64,000 bases of DNA from Pantoea brenneri (GTDB lineage Bacteria > Pseudomonadota > Gammaproteobacteria > Enterobacterales > Enterobacteriaceae), in assembly GCA_002095305.1 (NCBI GenBank), contig MIEI01000005.1, positions 38,907-102,906 of the forward strand, written 5' to 3'. This document shows positions 60,435 through 64,000 of the stretch, in pieces. A program made the position numbers and the translations under genes. A model generated the notes under the pieces. The model did not search any database. It worked only from the letters and a program-made list of their open reading frames with translations, and had not been told where the DNA came from. How positions within the stretch are numbered: position 1 is the stretch's first letter; every line of letters begins with the position of its first letter.

Positions 60435-61748
60435 TTATTGTGAAGTGAACTGATTGACCGGCAGCGTCAGGTCAAAACTGTCGCGCAGGGTGTTACCGGG
60501 ATAGTCGCGACGGGTCAGGCCGCGCGCCTGCAAAATCGGCACTACGCGGTCAACAAACCGTTCGAAGGTATCCGGGGTGCCGCCGTTGATAATGAAGCCA
60601 TCGGTGGCGTCGGTTTCGAACCAAAGCTGCAGACCATCTGCCACCTCTTCCGGCGTACCGTGGAACAGGGGACGCGGCGTTGCCGCCTCCAGTGCTGCCT
60701 GACGCAGGGTGTGTCCCTGTTCACGCGCTTTGCGTTTGATCTCATCGGTGGTGCTGCGGAAACTGTTCTGCCCGATGTCACCGATATCAGGAAAGGGCTG
60801 ATCGAGCGGATACTGTGAGAAGTCGTGATGGTCGAAGAAGCGGCCAAGGTAGTTGAGCGCATCGTTAATCGACACCAGCGCGGCGGTAGTCTGGTACTGA
60901 CGCTCCACGTCGTCGGCGTCGTCACCGACAATCACGCTCACGCCCTGGAAGATGTGGAGATCCTCTGGCTGACGGCCGTTCGCCACCAGCTGCTGTTTAA
61001 CATCACGGTAAAAGGCCTGCGCCTCTTCGCGGGTTGGCTGGTGGGTGAAGATGGCATCGGCATGGCGGGCGGCCAGCTTTTTGCCGTCCTCTGACGCCCC
61101 GGCCTGGAAGATAATCGGACGGCCCTGCGGCGTGCGCGAGATGTTAAGCGGGCCCTGAACCTGGAAGAAATCACCGTGATGATTCAGGGTATGCAGCTTA
61201 GCCGGATCGAAAAACTGGCCGCTCTGCTTGTCGCGCACAAAGGCATCCTGCTCCCACGAATCCCACAGGCCTTTCACCACCTGCAGATACTCATCGGCGA
61301 TGCGATAGCGTAAGGCGTGCTCCGGATGCTGCTGACGCGAGAAGTTTTTAGCCGAGCCTTCCAGCGGCGAAGTCACCACGTTCCAGCCGGCGCGGCCACC
61401 GCTGAGATGATCGAGGCTGGCAAACTGGCGCGCCACGGTAAAGGGTTCACTGTAGGAGGTTGAAACCGTGCCAACCAGCCCGAGATGCTCGGTGACGCCC
61501 GCCAGCGCCGACAGCAGCGTCAGCGGTTCAAAGCGGTTGAGAAAGTGCGGAATCGACTTTTCGTTGATGTATAAACCATCGGCGACAAACAGAAAGTCGA
61601 GCTTGCCCTGCTCCGCTTTGCGGGCGATCTTTCTGGCGTAATCAAAGCTGATGCTGGCATCGGCCTGGGCCGCCGGATGACGCCAGGCAGACATGTTCCC
61701 GGACGCGCCGTGCAGAATAGTACCCAGCCGAAGTTGTCTTGTGCTCAT
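60435..61748 (-). CDS. Flavin-dependent monooxygenase (NtaA/SnaA/DszA family, YxeK-like)
   Basis: A 437-aa LLM-class FMNH2-dependent oxygenase. DLTIMP-like C-terminus aside, visible signatures are [18 protein letters not shown] at the start, [33 protein letters not shown] and [20 protein letters not shown]. Family members oxidise C-S or C-N bonds of chelators, dibenzothiophene sulfone or N-acetylated S-alkylcysteines (YxeK). Operon context favours the last. Confidence 0.88.
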   Translation of the reverse strand: MSTRQLRLGTILHGASGNMSAWRHPAAQADASISFDYARKIARKAEQGKLDFLFVADGLYINEKSIPHFLNRFEPLTLLSALAGVTEHLGLVGTVSTSYSEPFTVARQFASLDHLSGGRAGWNVVTSPLEGSAKNFSRQQHPEHALRYRIADEYLQVVKGLWDSWEQDAFVRDKQSGQFFDPAKLHTLNHHGDFFQVQGPLNISRTPQGRPIIFQAGASEDGKKLAARHADAIFTHQPTREEAQAFYRDVKQQLVANGRQPEDLHIFQGVSVIVGDDADDVERQYQTTAALVSINDALNYLGRFFDHHDFSQYPLDQPFPDIGDIGQNSFRSTTDEIKRKAREQGHTLRQAALEAATPRPLFHGTPEEVADGLQLWFETDATDGFIINGGTPDTFERFVDRVVPILQARGLTRRDYPGNTLRDSFDLTLPVNQFTSQ

Positions 61749-61831
61749 GATGCTCTCTCTTTTTTAGTCATAGCGCTGCCTGAACGGCGGTCGTCACGAC
61801 AGCCGCAAGGGAATGACAGCAGATAGTGAAA

Positions 61832-62986
61832 TCAGGTCAGAATGGCTTCCCGACATCGCGCATTGAGCTGTTGCAGCGCCTGTTGGGCCAGTTGAGCGAA
61901 GTAGTCTGCCGCAGGGGCGATCAGGGCTTCATCCGGATTGAAACTGGCGTGGTGCAGGCCATAATCGCTGGCACTGCCGATACTGACGAACACGCCAGGC
62001 ACCTGTTGCAGATAGAAGGCAAAGTCCTCACCCAGCAGATGCAGTCCGGCTGGCTGCACCCGGTACCCGAGCTGTTGCGCCACCTCACTGCTGAAGTGCG
62101 CCCAGTCATCATCATTGACCAGCACCGGCGGACCCGGATGCCAGCTCAGCGTCGCGTCTGCACCACTCGCCTGGGCAAAGTTTTCCACCAGCGTGCGCAC
62201 CCGCTGTTCCAGTTCGGCCCGCAGCTGGCGATCGTGGGTACGGGCGGTGCCGCCGAACTCAACGCCACCAGGCAGGACATTCCATGTTTTGCCGCCATCA
62301 ATCCGGGTAATGCTCAGTACCAGACTGTCGAACGCGCTGAAACTGCGGCTGGTGAGTCCCTGTAATGCCTGAATGATCTGGCTGGCGACCACGATACTGT
62401 CGACACCCTGTTCCGGGTGGGCAGCATGCGCGCCTTTGCCGGTCACGCGGATAATAAATTTGTCGGCGTTGGCGTAGAACGCGCCGCCGCGGGTTGCGAA
62501 TGTGCCGACCGGCAGCGTCGGTTCATTGTGCATGCCAAAGATGGCCTGCACCTGATCCAGTACGCCAGCGTCAATAAACTGACGGGCGCCCCGTGCGATC
62601 TCTTCGGCGGGCTGAAACAGAATGCGCACCCGCCCCGCCAGTTGTGGCTCAATTGCCCGAAGCTGTACCGCCGCGCCTAACATCACGGCGCTGTGCAGAT
62701 CGTGGCCGCAGGCATGCATGACGCCAGGATGACGGGAATGAAACCGTACGCCACTCGCCTCGTGAATCGGCAGTGCATCAATATCAGTACGCAGGGCGAT
62801 CACCGTTTCACCCTGTCCAATTTCCGCCACCACGCCGGTTTCAAGCGGGTAATCAAGCAGCCGGATGCCGGCCTCCTGCAGCCAGTGGCGCAGCCGTGCC
62901 GTGGTCGCAAACTCCTGACCCGACAGCTCCGGCCAGGTGTGCAGCTCGCGCCGCCATTCAATCAGTTGTGATGCATTCGGCTTCAT
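61832..62986 (-). CDS. M20 amidohydrolase / N-acyl-amino-acid deacetylase (YxeP-like)
   Basis: A 384-aa dinuclear metal peptidase-fold enzyme. Metal and catalytic sites: HACGHDLHSAVMLG, the EE of ILFQPAEEIARGA, MHNEPTLPVG, and a C-terminal His in LHHASFNPDEAL. It likely removes the N-acetyl group at the end of the salvage route, releasing cysteine. Confidence 0.9.
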   Translation of the reverse strand: MKPNASQLIEWRRELHTWPELSGQEFATTARLRHWLQEAGIRLLDYPLETGVVAEIGQGETVIALRTDIDALPIHEASGVRFHSRHPGVMHACGHDLHSAVMLGAAVQLRAIEPQLAGRVRILFQPAEEIARGARQFIDAGVLDQVQAIFGMHNEPTLPVGTFATRGGAFYANADKFIIRVTGKGAHAAHPEQGVDSIVVASQIIQALQGLTSRSFSAFDSLVLSITRIDGGKTWNVLPGGVEFGGTARTHDRQLRAELEQRVRTLVENFAQASGADATLSWHPGPPVLVNDDDWAHFSSEVAQQLGYRVQPAGLHLLGEDFAFYLQQVPGVFVSIGSASDYGLHHASFNPDEALIAPAADYFAQLAQQALQQLNARCREAILT

Positions 62987-63009
62987 GATGATTCTCCGCT
63001 GAAGGGCGA

Positions 63010-64000
63010 TCAGGCTGCGACCAGATGATGCGTTGCCAGCAGGGCCAGCGAATGGTGACGTGCAACCGGTTCGCTGATCGGCGTATCAATAATGAACTCA
63101 TCGATACCAAAGTTATGGTGCAGCGCATCCAGCTGGGCATGAACCTGCGCGGCGGTGCCTTTCAGCAGCGACGGCGTACGCGGCTCAATCAGGTAATCAC
63201 GATAACCCCCCTGGCGCACATACCGTTCGGCCTGTTCGAGGCTGGCAACATTGACGCCGGGACCATTTTTCACCGCTACGTGGTAGTGACGGAGGTTAGC
63301 CACCAGCAGATCGGCACCCGCGGGCGAATCGGCCACCACCACCTGCACGGCCACCAGCGCGCGCTGACCGTTGCTGAGGCGGGAATAGGTGCCGAGCACC
63401 TGCTCCAGCAACTGACGGTCACCGTTCAGATGCGCCGCGAACACCAGCTGCCAGCCGAGACTGGCGGCCAGTCGGGCGCTCTCTTCACTGGCACCCAGCA
63501 GAAAACGGTTCACCGGCCGTGACGGCAGCGGCGTCGCCTGCAAACGTTCATCGTCATCAGCGCCGCTGTGGCTGTCGGGTTTCAGCCAGCTATCCAGCAG
63601 CTGCAGCTGTTCGGCAAAGCTGCCCTTCTCTGACGGCTGTACACCCAGCTGAAGCGCACGGGTAGAAAGTGGTAATCCGCCTGGCGCCTTGCCGATACCT
63701 AAATCGATACGGCCCGGTGCCAGTGACGCCAGCAGATTGAAGTTTTCCGCCACCTTATAAGGACTGTAATGCTGGAGCATCACCCCGCCCGAACCCACGC
63801 GGATATGCCGGGTCTGGGCAATAATCCACGCGATCAACAGTTCCGGTGACGGGCTGGCCAGCTGCGCGGTGTTGTGGTGTTCCGCCAGCCAGAAGCGGTG
63901 ATAGCCCCACTGTTCAGCCAACTGCGCCAGTTGCAGGGTGCGCTGCAATGCTGCGCCTGGCGATTCCCCCTCAACGACGGGCGCTTTGTCTAACAGAGGC
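63010..64000 (-). CDS. LLM-class flavin-dependent oxidoreductase (5' end outside window)
   Basis: At least 330 residues of a luciferase-like (MsnO8-type) oxidoreductase. The frame stays open to the window edge: upstream of the first internal start it reads PLLDKAPVVEGESPGAALQR, the usual N-terminus of this family. GYHRFWLAEHHNTAQLASPSP and LASLAPGRIDLGIGKAPGG are characteristic. First visible gene of the leftward cluster, 23 bases before the M20 gene. Confidence 0.9.
   Translation of the reverse strand, partial: PLLDKAPVVEGESPGAALQRTLQLAQLAEQWGYHRFWLAEHHNTAQLASPSPELLIAWIIAQTRHIRVGSGGVMLQHYSPYKVAENFNLLASLAPGRIDLGIGKAPGGLPLSTRALQLGVQPSEKGSFAEQLQLLDSWLKPDSHSGADDDERLQATPLPSRPVNRFLLGASEESARLAASLGWQLVFAAHLNGDRQLLEQVLGTYSRLSNGQRALVAVQVVVADSPAGADLLVANLRHYHVAVKNGPGVNVASLEQAERYVRQGGYRDYLIEPRTPSLLKGTAAQVHAQLDALHHNFGIDEFIIDTPISEPVARHHSLALLATHHLVAA

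Overview
The window is chromosomal DNA of a gammaproteobacterium of the order Enterobacterales, most like Pantoea/Erwinia (Erwiniaceae). The first ~20 kb keeps the E. coli order cpdA-yqiA-parE ... ygiN/mdaB ... parC-plsC-ftsP ... dkgA, yqhC, yghB, metC, exbBD. That backbone is interrupted by lineage-specific insertions. Codon use and GC content look even throughout. I see no tRNA, rRNA, insertion sequence, integrase or CRISPR array.

Layout. 0-13 kb: housekeeping core (cAMP phosphodiesterase, topoisomerase IV subunits, PlsC, FtsP, DkgA) plus a periplasmic PheC-like dehydratase between mdaB and parC. Three genes here (a LysR regulator, ftsP and yqhC) are each broken by one missing G or C. 13-20 kb: yghB, metC, a DctPQM TRAP transporter with KdgR- and CRP-like sites, and Fur-controlled exbBD. 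20-27.4 kb: a citrate-type MFS carrier, then a leftward gene string: peroxiredoxin, DsbD-like reductase, ECF sigma factor, an NrsF-type anti-sigma fused in frame to a Csu-type fimbrial usher, and a CsuE-like tip adhesin. 27.7-37.5 kb: scattered small operons (DUF4432 protein, two cupins, an orphan metal/oxyanion-binding protein pair, a MetQ-like lipoprotein, a Rha/KilAC antirepressor with a LexA-like promoter, a RibH2 lumazine synthase, an MlrA-like regulator, YqjC). 38-46 kb: glutamate dehydrogenase with NtrC-like dyads, then a divergent ROK regulator and a complete sugar ABC importer with its own PfkB kinase. 45.8-49.5 kb: a sigma-28-driven chemoreceptor, a 34-residue membrane protein and a Fic protein with repeated operator-like sites. 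49.6-54 kb: a complete bglGFB operon with two RAT/terminator switches.

54.3-56.2 kb holds LexA-controlled yebG and a two-gene operon of a HAM1/ITPase-like protein and a SIR2-like protein. This pair has the architecture of the KomB-KomC sensor/effector of the Kongming antiphage system, but no KomA adenosine deaminase is present. It is the most interesting system in the window.

56.3-64 kb is a leftward operon of two amino-acid-type binding proteins, permease, ATPase, GNAT acetyltransferase, two flavin-dependent monooxygenases and an M20 deacetylase. Its content matches the Bacillus yxe/snaB logic for salvaging S-substituted cysteines: import, N-acetylation, C-S oxidation, deacetylation. It runs off the right edge.
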